This document shows positions 28,202 through 40,596 of a DNA stretch of 64,000 bases, piece after piece; within the stretch, counting starts at the first letter, position 1, and each line of letters begins with the position of its first letter. Location of the stretch: contig QANT01006078.1 in the NCBI GenBank assembly GCA_003254885.1, positions 39,205 through 103,204 on the forward strand, read 5' to 3'. The notes below the pieces were generated by a model. That model made no database searches. It had not been told where the DNA came from and saw only the letters and a program-made list of their open reading frames with translations. The translations under genes and the position numbers were made by a program. Origin of the DNA: Purshia tridentata (Eukaryota; Streptophyta; Magnoliopsida; Rosales; Rosaceae).

Positions 28202-29227
28202 TGTTAGATGTAAAAATCTGCTCAGATCCTTACAAACAACTTAAATGAAGACTTTTGCTAATGTGGCAAGCTGAAGAGCTAAGAGGTTGATCCGAGCACG
28301 TCAGTTAGCTGATTTCGAACTTCTTCCTACAAGCTGATCAGAAATAAAGCACTGGTGTGGTACCAGCCGAAGGTACTCCGATAGCAAAGTCAGAAAAATG
28401 CAAGTGCAAATGAAGAACACAGCAAGAACTTGGGAGGAAGATGAAGGAAAATAGTTAAAAGTGTCTAGGTTGATTTCTTCAGAGCTTGGGCAAGTATTTT
28501 CTCAGAATTGTGTGTCCTTTTACCTTGTGAGCATACTCTTATTTATAGGCAAAGGGTATGAGATATTTTTGCTGGTTTGTAGGTATGATCATGGCTGATC
28601 ATAGGTTTCAGATGCTATGTTTGAAAAACAGGCTGAATGGCTGACAGACTTCTCATTTAATACAGGAAAGATGGGTACCAAATGGCTGGAAGTCACTTAC
28701 ATTAAATAGAAAGTAAAGCAAATCGAATAAGCCATAAATGCAAAGCATAAAGATACCTTCGATGTGTCAGGTGCAATAACTGCTCCTGGGGTTTGTGCTC
28801 GGCTCGGAAGAGGATGAGTCAAAGACGATCGATCCGATCCAAATGAGGCTTCGAGGAGTAGTCAACCCGCGCGGGTGTTTGGTTCTTCCAGGTATTGCTC
28901 GGCTCGGAATAGACAATGGCTTCCGATTCGAACATACAAAGGAAGAGACGGTGTCCAGAAGGTTGTTAGTCGAAGAAGAATACTTCGGATGGTCAACGCT
29001 CGGATCCAAAGAGATAATTTGATCCGAACGTTGGTGACTTATTGGTCTTTGCCTATGTGTAGGTGCATTCCGTCCGGATCGGATCGAGCTATGCGATCCG
29101 ATTCGATCCAAAACAGTTGCCTCGGTGGACCTCTAACTGAGGTCTTTCGGTTGCGTTCAGACACGAGACCCCACGTGGCCTATAGGTGTTGACCATTGAC
29201 TCTCATCGGGGGTGTCATCCCCAAACA
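28202..29227 (+). mobile_element. Candidate solo LTR of an LTR retrotransposon
   Basis: A 1026-bp segment begins TGTTAG and ends AAACA, the usual TG...CA inverted LTR ends (TGTT/AACA). It is flanked on both sides by the 5-bp direct repeat CAAGG (28197-28201 and 29228-29232), the size made by LTR integrases. A TATA-like box (CTTATTTATAGG, about 28538-28549) lies about a third of the way in, as in an LTR promoter read on the plus strand. There is no gag/pol region, so a solo LTR left by recombination fits best. The 3' half is more GC-rich than its surroundings. The borders rest on this pattern alone. Confidence 0.6.
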
Positions 29228-29412
29228 CAAGGCTAACATGTTAGCCATTGAAGTAAGAGAAAGAATAAAGAGTAGGGAGACAAAGTTTACTTTAATGGCT
29301 AAGATATTAGTCTTGTACTAAATAGGTACCAAAAAATAAGAAGCTATATACGTTGTCCAAAAAAAAGGGAGTTACATAGGCTTCGAGGCAAATCATAAAA
29401 ATATAACATCAT

Positions 29413-29600
29413 GCCGATAACATTGATGTCATAGCATTAACGTGGCAATAGTGAGTTAGGGTGGCGTTGATGAGTAAGGGGACACACTTCGACGGATTAA
29501 CTATTTCATTCCACCAATAACATTGATGTCATAGCATTAATATGGCAATAGTGTGTTAGGGTGGCATTGATGGCGTCGATGAGTAAAGGGCTTTGCATGT
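29413..29600. repeat. 100-bp tandem duplication with divergence
   Basis: CATTGATGTCATAGCATTAA occurs at 29421 and at 29521, and the following TGGCAATAGTG..GTTAGGGTGGC is also shared. The second copy has an extra GGCGTCGATG-type insertion. Non-coding. Confidence 0.8.
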
Positions 29601-30547
29601 CACATTAGTGCCATGTCGACGGTTAACAACTATTTTGACAAAATAGGTAATTTAGATATAATTTGACACATAACCATAAATTAGAGTATCAATTTTTAAC
29701 ATTTTGAAATTATGATACCAAAATTCTAAATACTAAAATGAGACCTTTCAGTATTTTCGATGCTCACCCCTAATGGTCACGGCGTAGGGTAGAGTGGGGC
29801 TCGAGGTGGCTGTTTTGATATAGGAGGTTGCAAGGTTTTAATTAAGGACAAAATTGGAAGATCAAGGTGAAATTTTGTAGGTGGGTAGGAAAAGAAATTG
29901 GTGGGGTACATGATGTATCAAAGAATAGCCATTTTAATAATTAACCAAGATAAAATAGAAATTCTATTTATAAATTATACCCAATCGTTTGCTCTTCGTA
30001 TCCTACACCACTTTTAACATGAATAGACAATTATACTCTAATATGAATTAACCATTACAAACAAGGCCCAAACCCAACACACTGGTGGGCTGAATCAGTA
30101 CGTGGCCCATAATGACCTTTAACGACCTTCAATTAGGGATGACAACGGAGCAGGGCGGAGCCGAGTTTGCTAATACTATTCCCGTCCCGTCGAGTATGCG
30201 GGGCTCTAATTTTTTTTTAAATTTTTTTCTTATAATATATAATATAATATAGATAAAATATACTAATATACACATATTACATTAAAAAATTATTAAATTA
30301 GATTATAACACTATTTAATTCATATGAACAATAAAAATTATAACATAAAATTGAAATATTTGCCATCTCTAACCTTCAATATTCAAATAGTCCAATCAGC
30401 CACGGCTGACATGGCAGAATGGCGCACTTGTCACAAGTCCAAAGTCCAAACAACTTCATGTTCTCTCTCGCTCTCGCCCTTTTCATCCGCCAACTCTCTC
30501 TCCCCGCCATTTCTTCGCTCCGAAAACGAAGCAAACCCCTACGGGCC

Positions 30548-30691
30548 ATGGCCGCAAGCCCTCGCTGTTTCTCGTGGCCTCACACATTCTCTCTGTTTCT
30601 CTCCATTTCCGTACTATCACAATCCCCATTCCCTTTCCATCTTCTACACGCACCTCAGCTTCTTCTTCAAGCAATCACAGAAGCAAATTGA
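30548..30691 (+). promoter_or_regulatory. Possible upstream ORF in the ABCG leader
   Basis: An ATG at 30548 opens a 47-codon frame that ends 38 bases before the transporter start at 30729. It matters only if transcription starts upstream of 30548, which the sequence alone cannot show. Confidence 0.3.
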
Positions 30692-30728
30692 ACTCACGCA
30701 TTGATCATCTTCTTCATTGGCCGTCGAT

Positions 30729-33700
30729 ATGAGGAGTGAACATCTCATTTTCTCTGTTTGGGTGCTTCTTCTCTTTGTGCTTGCTCTGAGCTTTGGCTCA
30801 CTGCCGCTCCGTCATGTAGCGGCCCAGGACACCGGCGGGTACAATCTCGCCACCGAGCTCATCATGAGCCGTTTTTCCAATTTTACCCCCGTCTTCAAAG
30901 ACGAGCTCAAGAAAAATTTTGGCTTCTGCATCATCGACGTGTGAGTTTACTTCTCTCTCTGTTTTTCTCTGTTTTTCCTTTTTTAAAAAAAAAAACAGCC
31001 ATTTTTTTAAATTTCACCGACGACTCTTGGTTTTTAGAGTCTTAGAAATTTAATCCTTAAGTGGTGCTCGAGCTACTTTTGAGCAATACTCGAATACCAC
31101 CCTGTGGGGCATTCGAGCACTATGGAGGGTTAGATTTGTAAAACTCTTAAAAGAAGGCTTGAGAGTTTTTCACATTACAATAAAAAATGTGTCGTCTTTT
31201 TTATTCCAGAGACGAGGATTGGAATGGTGCTTTCAATTTCTCAAAAGATTCAAGATTCATTACCAACTGCGCTAGAAAAATGTCAGGTACCATTTATCGC
31301 AATTGTCCTCAACTCTTATTTTTGGGAGAAACTGGTGAGAAAGACTGGAATGTTATTTAATTTCTTATTTAGAGTGGGCATAGAGAAGAACACCAACCAT
31401 ATTAAATGCCATTTTGTATTCTTGCAGAACAAATTTGAGGCCACCGAGTGTTAAATAGAGTGTTTTGGAGGCATTAGGAATATGGTTTTTATTTATTTAT
31501 TTTTGGGATCCTAGGCTTGTTTCCTTTCTGGAAATGATATGTGTTTTACCCCCCTCTCCCTTTTTTTTCTTGAATATGTAATATGTAATAGTAGATCCTT
31601 TTGTCTTGCATTGCTGCTCTGAAGCTGGCAATTAAAGTAATTTTTTTGCTTATTTTTCCCTGTAAATTTTGCAGGACAGATTCGCCTTGAGCACAGTAAT
31701 TGAACATAGTGTACACATTCAACAAAAAAAAATCAGAGCTTTTATTTTTTTTTTTGCTCCTTTTGAGACTCGTACTCTGTTTGCTTGATATTCTTACATT
31801 AATAGGAAACAATAACTTGGTACACAATAGAAGTTGTTTAGGTGCTAGCTGTGTAAAGCTTACCTTGCACGTTCTCCTTATCTATCTTTTTATATATCCT
31901 GCTCATAATAATTCAATGACCAATTTGAGTTAGTGTCAAACTTTCATATGTATTTTACATTTCTTATGATGTTTTAAGGTGGAACAATGGGAGAGATTAT
32001 GCAGCGGTTGTGCACATCTGCCGAAATACAGATCTACGCCAAAGGTTTAGTGCAAGCTAAGAAAACCACTTACTTGGAGCCTAACAAGAACTGTAATCTG
32101 ACCACATGGCTTAATGGATGTGAACCTGGGTGGGCTTGTAGTACTCCTGAGAAAGTTGACATGAAAAATCGAACGTATGTGCCTTTCCGAAGTAGCAACT
32201 GTGCACCTTGTTGTGAGGGTTTCTTCTGCCCTCGTAGTCTGACTTGCATGATCCGTAAGTTCTTGAAACCTGCTAACTGATTACGTTCTTAACATAACTA
32301 GTGTTTCAAAAATTTTAACTTGGTTCTTGACTTCATTTTGCTTCTTATGTAAAAACACACAACTTCTTTTACTTTTATCTATATTAATGCTATGACTATG
32401 TTTGTTCTCTATATTTGGTCATCTTGGTCATTTAAAAAATATTTTGATTGTGAATATACTTGCCATCCCTAAGATCCCACACTTCCTAAGGCTAATACAA
32501 AGCAGAGATACCTATGCAGGACATCTAAGATTGCATCTGACATGAGGAGCCAATCTTAAAAAGTGTAATTATTATCAGAGACCACAAATCCTTCATTGGA
32601 TGGTTTTCCACTAAAGTTGATCTGTTCAATCTATTCTTTTAGAAAAAGCCATAAGCTGTAATAACATTAGTTTTTATAACTTGATGATTTTTTTTTATTC
32701 TTTTTAAAATTTCGTGTATTGCTCATTTATAAGTCTTGGTTAATATTGCATATTGTAGAAATATGGAACACAGCATCCTATACATGCGCTTGGCATAGTT
32801 GAGTGTTCCTGACTTGATTTTCTTTGTTACTTTTTTTCATCTTATCTATGAAGCTTGTCCAATGGGTGCTTACTGCCCACTTGCAAAACTCAACAATGAG
32901 ACTGGTATATGTGAGCCGTAAGTTCATATTCTTTTCGTAACTTTTTTTTCCTTTTAAATTCTTTTTCATTTTCCATTTGCCTTATGCTTAGCATACATTA
33001 ATATTTATCAGCAGAAATATTCTACAGATACCGTTATCAGCTACCTCCTGGGAAGCGAAACCATACTTGTGGAGGAGCAGAAAGGTGGGCTGATGTCCTG
33101 AGTAGTAGAGAGGTATTCTGTTCGGGTGGATCATACTGTCCGTCTAACATCCAAAAAAATCCTTGCAGTAGTGGGTATTGATATTTATCCCAGAACTTCT
33201 AGCAATTGTCCTTACATTGTGGCCTTATTTCTTCATTGCTGCATGCCTTTACAGTTCTTGTCAAAATCTGGGTTTATTAATTACCATCATCATATGATGA
33301 ATTACATAATGGTCATCTGGTTCCTTTTATTTTAATTTTTTTTAGAATTTGTATTTAACCAACAGAGAGAAGCTATCTGTTGTCCACTGCATTTATACTG
33401 ATGCTACAATTTTTGTATGCCCTTGCAGATATTATTGTAGGGTAGGTTCCACATCTCAAGAAGGTAATTTCTCTTTGCACATTTTTAAAAGAATAATCTA
33501 TACCAGAATCTCACTTTGTCTCATTAGTTAACAAATTTGTAAAATCTAAATCAGGGAAAGCTAATTATGAGCCATCTGAAATTCGGCTTTAAATTTGATA
33601 ATAATAGTTGGCCACAGAAATATTGAAAAAATAACAGCATTATTACTCGATCAGGAAGTCCAGCAAGGTAATAATGCTATAGTAGGTGTGTCCTATGTCA

Positions 33701-36592
33701 GAGAAATATTTTGCCTTCTATTCTTACGGATTAAAGATTTTTATGAAAACTAGTGTTTATGCTTAAATAAAATTCATGTCAAGTGCTTAGTGGTTGTCAC
33801 ATGTTTGAACCATAGTATGGCTGAAATCCAGATATCTAGTTTTTTCTTAGAAGCCTAGGGGTTAGCACTGAAACAATATTATGTGAACGTGAGTATAAAA
33901 TTTTGATACAGTACTACTAGATGAAGCGAGTGAGAGAGTTATGTATGGTATTTTGTATTAATCAAGAAAATCTCATAAATATTGTACTGACTGAACAAAA
34001 AATGAATTCTTCTGTGTCAGATGAAGGAGCAGCGATGTTTCTTCAACTGTCAAAAATTTCCAAATGTCATGCCCCTTATAACAGATCTGGTCTTATAATC
34101 AACTGCTAAAGTTAATATGCAGTTACGCAAGATAACTAGTGGATCGTGGTGCTCAATTTTATTTTTTTGGGTGATAAGAAACCAAATTTGATTAATAAAA
34201 GAGAGAGAGTACAAATCAGAGGACAATATGTTCACTCAACGCAGAGCTCAAAACTAAAAATCTTAGGGATAAAAATTTACAACTGCTTCATGCTTAAAAC
34301 TAATAAATCTTAGGTATATATATGCTCATAAGGACTGTATTTGGAAACTCCAAAGCATGAAACAATTTTAAAATTTGCATGCTGTCTTTCTCTCTTCGTC
34401 TTTGCTTATTAGTTGGATAGTTCCGCTGTTTGGTTTGTGTGATTTGTGTGGATCGTTTCACAATAAACATGATGCCAGTTTGAAGTAGTATTCTGAACCT
34501 TGACAACAAAATTTACATGTGATGAAAGATGTTTTTGTAGGTTAATATCTTTGCTTTAATAAATGTCTTGTTAGATGTAAGAGAATGTTATGATTATCTA
34601 CAATAGTATATCTTTTAAGATTGCATCTATTGCTTTTGAATTTGGAGTCTAATTATTTTATCCATGCTTTGATTTTACTGAGCATAATAACCGGTATTGT
34701 TGAACTTGCAGCATGCTTCCGATTGGCAACTTGTAAGAAACAATCAGAAAATCAAAATATTACTGCATATGGTATCATGCTTTTTGTGAGTGCTCTTACT
34801 TCTTAGAATTTAAATGATGATAAATATAAGCTTCCACAGCCACCACCATGATTATGGTTATTTGACTTTGTGGAATGAACTATTCATGGGGAGTACTTAC
34901 ATTCTTAGCACCCTTCTAAAATTGCCTTGGTGGGATTTTTTTTGTGTCAATAACTATATTTTCAAAGGCTTAACAGGATATCTCATATATTTTCCATAAT
35001 CTTTTTAAAAAGTGATTTATAAATAAATTAAAAGAAGCAAAAATTTCCTTTCCCTGTTGTGCCTTTTGAACTAATTGCATATGCAACAGTCAGTACTGAT
35101 GACCCTTCACTTGTCAATGCAGGCTGGATTAATTTTCATCCTTCTCATTATATATAATTGTACTGACCAAGTCCTCGCCACCCGAGAGAAAAGACAAGCA
35201 AAATCCAGGGAAAAAGCAGTTCAAAGTGTAAGAGAAACTGCACAAGCACGTGAAAAATGGAAATCTGCAAAAGACATTGCTAAGAAGCATGCAGTTGGAC
35301 TGTCAACACAGTTTTCACGTACATTTTCTCGCAGAAAATCTACCATGCATTCGGACCAGCTGAAAGGACTGGGACAAGCTAAACATGGAACAGATGCATC
35401 CTTGCCACCCATGCCACCGGGTGCACTAGGTGCTCCTGAGAAGTCAGCTGGAACATCTAAAGGAAAGAAAAAGGATAAAAGCAACCTCACACAAATGATA
35501 CATGCAATCGAGGATGACCCAGATAGTCATGAAGGCTTCAATCTAGAGATAGGAGATAAAAATATTAAAAAGCAAGCACCAAAAGGTAGGCAGTTGCATA
35601 CTCAGAGCCAAATTTTCAAGTACGCATATAATCAAATTGAGAAGGAAAAGGCTTTACAGGAGCAGAATGCGAACTTAACCTTCTCTGGGGTTATATCAAT
35701 GGCTAATGATATTGAAATCAGGAAGAGGCCTACAATAGAGGTTGCTTTTAAAGATCTAACCCTCACATTAAAAGGGAAAAACATACATCTTATGAGATGT
35801 GTGACTGGGAAAATATCTCCTGGTCGGGTTTCAGCTGTCATGGGTCCATCTGGAGCTGGAAAAACAACATTTCTTTCTTCTTTGGCTGGAAAAGTGAGGG
35901 GATGCACGATGAGTGGTATGATACTTATAAATGGAAAGATGGAATCTATCCACTCGTACAAGAAAATCATTGGCTTTGTGCCACAAGATGATATTGTGCA
36001 TGGAAATTTGACAGTGGAAGAGAATCTCTGGTTCAGCGCTAGATGCAGGTATGCACATTTAGTTCCAACCTTCAAGATACCTGTAGTTTGCATATTTGCT
36101 GTTAACTTGATATACATGGTCGGTCCATTTCTAAAAGCTTAAATTTTGAGTTGGGGGTCTAACATTGTTAGGGAATGGTCTTTTGGGTTGCCTCTAAATG
36201 CTTCTAAAGTTATTAAGCTTCTACATGCTTTTATAAGTGTTTTTTATATGGTTCGTTTATTTTGTTTAGTTCCTTGTGCATACCATGTCTGCTATATTTG
36301 AAAGTCAACCACTAAAAGTTTTTTCTTACCTGATATGGCCCTTATTTTCTTTCCCTCATCTCTAGTTAATCTGTCCAACCTGCTTCCTAGTTGATGTCAT
36401 TCGATCTCACTGGACATTTGAAATATGATCACATATGTGCAGAGCAGATTTGTTCATTTGGAGGAATTTTATACAATAGAATTTAAGATTTGTTTTGCTT
36501 TTCCAGTATAAGTCCACATAGCATCTTCCTTAGATAGGAAAACTTCAAAGACACTATGATAGGTTTGAACTGTTCTGTTCTTTGATGTTGTT

Positions 36593-36629
<37 letters not shown>

Positions 36630-39600
36630 NTTTTTTTTTTTCTTTTTCTCTCTTTTATACCTCCTTGATCACATCCATTTTACTGGTACTGACATTAGTT
36701 CTTCTTCTTCTGGATTACGGTAGACTCTCTGCTGATCTGCTTAAACCAGAAAAGGTCCTAGTTGTTGAAAGAGTTATTGAATCCTTGGGCCTGCAGGCAG
36801 TGCGGGATTCCCTGGTTGGAACAATAGAGAAGCGAGGAATCTCCGGAGGTCAAAGAAAGCGAGTAAATGTTGGGTTGGAAATGGTCATGGAACCATCACT
36901 TCTAATTTTAGATGAACCCACATCCGGGTTGGATAGTTCATCTTCTAATCTGCTACTTAAAGCTCTTAGACGTGAAGCTCTTGAAGGAGTTAACATTTGC
37001 ATGGTCGTCCACCAACCTAGGTAATTTAACTTGTATCAAGGTTACTGTTTTTTTCTTCTCCTGTTCCTCTGCCCTAGATCACAGAAAAGGAAAGTGCAAA
37101 TCCAAAACATTTACAACTAATTTTTGTACAATGATGTGGTTGTGAATACAGAGAACACATGTATCCTGGGCATTGGAATACTGATTATTTTGTTGAACTT
37201 TGTGGATCTTTGAATTAGTATACGAATTTCACTGGGAATGAAGTTGTCATATTATACCCCTTATTATTATTATTATTGAAGTAGTTTGTTTTCCTAATTC
37301 TACATTTTTGGGTGTTTCAGCTACACCTTGTTCAAGATGTTTGATGATTTGATACTTCTGGCTAAAGGTGGACTTACGGTGTATCATGGATCGGTGAAGA
37401 AGGTTGAAGAGTACTTTGCTAGCCTTGGCATTACTGTCCCTGACCGTGTCAACCCTCCAGACTATTTTATTGACATTTTGGAAGGCATAGTAAAACCAAG
37501 CACAAACTCAGGGGTGACCTATAAACAACTACCTGTTAGATGGATGCTTCATAATGGGTACCCAGTTCCTATGGATATGCTTCAGAGTGCTGATGGAATG
37601 GCTGCATCTGCCGGTGAAAATTCAGCACATGGAGCAAATGCTCCGAGTTCTGGATCTGATGCAGCGTCCTTTGCTGGAGACTTTTGGAAGGATATCAAGT
37701 GTCATGTTGAGGTGAAAAAGGACGCTTTAAAACATAATTTCTTAAAGTCAAACGACTTATCCGAGCGAGTTACCCCTGGCGTGTTCCAGCAATATAGATA
37801 CTTTCTTGGGAGGTGGATATCCCTTTATTCTGATTGCACAAAATATTCTATGAATGCTGTAATAAAGTATTGGGTTTTATCATGCAAGAAACATTAAAAC
37901 TTTGGGACTTTTAGCTGCAAAATGGAGAAGTTTGGTCCTGATACATTTCTCTGTAGCTTAGACTGCTAAAAATGAAGTATTCATATAAAAGGCATCGCTC
38001 ACTGTCATGCCAACGTGCTGCTATACTCATTATACTCAGAAAAGTCTGTTTTATAAGTCTGCAACTGTTCAGTTCCTTTAAGATTTTAGTTCTGTAATGA
38101 TTCAACTTGACCTTTTATGTGATTGGCTTTTACAGGGGTGGTAAACAGCGGTTACGAGAAGCGAGGACACAAGCTGTAGATTTTCTGATTTTATTGATTG
38201 CTGGAATCTGCTTAGGAACACTTGCTAAAGTGAACGACGAATCATTTGGTTCAATTGGTTATACCTACACCGTCATAGCAGTTTGTAAGTAAAATATTTC
38301 TAATCTCTGATTTTGCAATGCATCCCTTGAAGTTAAACTGTGGTCATGCCACTTTATGGTCTTGGATGTTTCATGATTCAACTTGGATCTTTGAGATGTT
38401 GCTTGAACATGCCATTTAGATATTTAATTTAATTTAATTTAATTTAGGGTGCTAAAATTTGTTTGTTTACCACAATTCCCAAAAGCTTAAGCTGTTTGGA
38501 TGTGGGGCAGCAATTATTTTATCACGTGTGAGCCTGTTGCCACTACTAGAGCCCAACATGTGGAATTCAACTTATATTTGCAATTGCAGAATTCAAACTC
38601 AGGATTTTCTGCTTTGATATCGTAGTAAAGTTTGTTGGTTTACCTTCCTAAAAGCTAATAGGATGTAAAAACTATCTAATCCTTCATACATACTTTTATT
38701 TGATAAAAGTCTAGTCCTTGGACCAGTTGACCAAGTCAAACACATTCCTCATATGCCCTTATTATCTCATGATTTAAGTTTTTTAATTTCTCATTCCGGT
38801 GGGCCCTAAAAATCTAACATCATTTAAGGGGTTAAATTCCACAATTTATGAGATTTAAATTATAACATTATTCCATTATGCATACATTAATTCATGATTT
38901 CCCTTAAGGAAACTACACACCATAGCCAAAAATTCCTTAAAATTTTGGAATTCAAATCCCTTGAGTGATGTTAGGGATAATATTTGAATGGAAAAACAAA
39001 AATTTAAATCCTCATTTAAGAAAAGTGTTTGATTTGGTCAGTTTGTTGAAGGACCTAATCTAACACAAAAAACTACTCGACTTTTATCAAATAAAAAATA
39101 CGTATGAAGGACATATGTGTAATTTTCTTCTTAAACCCCCAAATTTGCTCACGTGACGTATCTTAACCCTTGAAAAATGAAAGATTAAAGTTAAAAGAAT
39201 AACCTTTCATCCCCTCCCCCACATGCATCCCCCCACCGTGTCTCAACACAAATGTGCTGGATTCGACACCTCTACAACCAACAGGTGCCCAAACTGCAAC
39301 CAAGAGGCCAGGCACCACCATGGCCATGTATAAGGGTTTTTTTTTCTTATGTTAGAAAAAAAAAAAAGGATAAAAACAAACGCGGGATAAAAGAATGGCT
39401 AAGGGTAAAACTGTACTTTCAATTAAAAAAATGAAGGGGGGGGGGGGAAGTGAGCAAATTTGGTGTTCAAATAGAACCCCCCTTAATTTAATTGAAAACT
39501 GCTTAGAAAGAATTTTAAATTGTGAATATGAACGGTTGGTCATGTGAATTTGTTTGAATGTATGGTTCATATTGGCAGTCTAAAATACCAGAGTGTGTCA

Positions 39601-40596
39601 ATATAAAATGCTACACAGTCTGTTAAGAAAACATTATTCTATATATTAACTGGCAATGGCACATCCTCATGTACTTTTGGAAGTTGATGTGTTGGATACC
39701 CGTGTTTGTTTCAAAACTCTAGACTCGTGCTTGTGTCCTCAAATCATAGCTTTTCCAAGACATGCACATCACTTCTCACCCATCCCAATTTGTTTCAATT
39801 TCAGCTCTCCTGTGCAAGATTGCAGCTTTGAGAACGTTTGGACTGGATAAGTTGCACTACTGGAGAGAGAGCTCTGCTGGCATGAGTAGCTTGGCTTACT
39901 TTCTTTCAAAGGATACAATTGACCATCTCAATACAATCATCAAGCCTCTTGTTTATCTCTCTATGTTCTATTTCTTCAACAATCCAAGATCATCTTTCGG
40001 AGATAATTACATTGTCTTGCTTTGTCTGGTTTTCTGTGTGACTGGTATAGCTTATGTCCTGGCCATCTACCTGGCACCTGGTCCAGCCCAACTGGTAAGA
40101 ATTTTTACCACATTGAGAGATTATTAGCTTCATAAATTGAATATGTTTTTGTTTCTGTGTATGCGTTTTCTTCTTCCTTCCGATTTCAAGCCACTTCTTG
40201 TGCTACGCAGTGGTCAGTGCTTCTTCCAGTCGTTTTGACTCTAATTGCAAGCAATCCTATTGACAGTAAAGTTGTGGAAACACTATCTAACTTGTGCTAC
40301 ACTAAGTGGGCTTTGGAAGCTTTTGTCATAGCAAATGCTAAAAGGTTTGAAATAACCATCCTTATTCATCCAGTTATCATTGTGGACCATCCTTCTCCAT
40401 GTGGGTATTGTAATGCCTCTTGATTCCTTTTACTTTCAGATATTCTGGAGTGTGGCTAATAACAAGATGTGGTTCACTTCAGCATAGCCACTATGATCTC
40501 AATCATTGGTACCGTAGTTTAATCCTCCTCATTGCTACTGGTATAGTTTCTAGAGGCTTTGCATACTTTGTTTTGGTAACTTTCAAAAAGAAGTAG
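30729..40596 (+). CDS. ABC transporter G family half-transporter, ABCG24/ABCG28-like
   Basis: An ATP-driven membrane exporter of the WBC/ABCG class; Arabidopsis ABCG28 acts at the pollen-tube tip. Fourteen exons: 30729-30940, 31210-31286, 31979-32254, 32854-32917, 33028-33174, 33429-33463, 34712-34785, 35123-36048, 36724-37020, 37321-37812, 38136-38284, 39805-40094, 40211-40344 and 40440-40596, giving 1109 residues. A signal peptide covers about 1-33. Next comes a Cys-rich luminal/extracellular domain ([20 protein letters not shown]; about 60-290), a membrane helix at about 296-308, and a basic linker. The nucleotide-binding domain has Walker [10 protein letters not shown] at about 536, signature SGGQRKR at about 644, and Walker [13 protein letters not shown] at about 663. 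The C-terminal membrane domain has the usual [19 protein letters not shown]. The start is the first in-frame ATG; an upstream TTG is not used. The N-terminal domain is diagnostic of the ABCG24/28 subgroup, but which member is unsure. Confidence 0.93.
36600..36641. repeat. Poly-T run with an N in an ABCG intron
   Basis: About 40 T residues are interrupted by one N at 36630 and lie about 80 bases before the exon starting at 36724. The length of this run is probably not reliable in the assembly. Confidence 0.9.
38681..39110. repeat. 430-bp MITE-like inverted-repeat element in an ABCG intron
   Basis: The left arm (38681-38742) and right arm (39025-39110) are inverse copies. CCTTCATACATAcTTTTATT pairs with the inverse of the bases ending at 39110, and the inner GACCAGTTGACCAAGTCAAA pairs with an inner segment near 39025-39050. 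The element sits in the 1.5-kb intron 38285-39804. It has no coding capacity, and no clear target duplication is seen. Confidence 0.7.

Larger units (their letters stand above)
27004..30728. other. Divergent intergenic region between OTU and ABCG genes
   Basis: From left to right it holds the probable OTU leader with a 5' UTR intron (27007-27654), a GA-rich OTU promoter/leader (about 27780-27950), a candidate solo LTR (28202-29227), a 100-bp duplication (29413-29600), AT-rich DNA with a GC-rich fragment at 30130-30205, and the ABCG leader. I see no conserved protein in it. Confidence 0.7.

Noticed and set aside
28767-29192. Overlapping open frames on both strands
   Set aside because: They lie inside the candidate solo LTR and match no gag, pol or other domain; the GC-richer composition explains them.
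30130-30205. GC-rich fragment with a GGGATGACAACGGAGC-like string
   Set aside because: It resembles a short dispersed plant repeat fragment, but it is too short and lacks boundaries to call.
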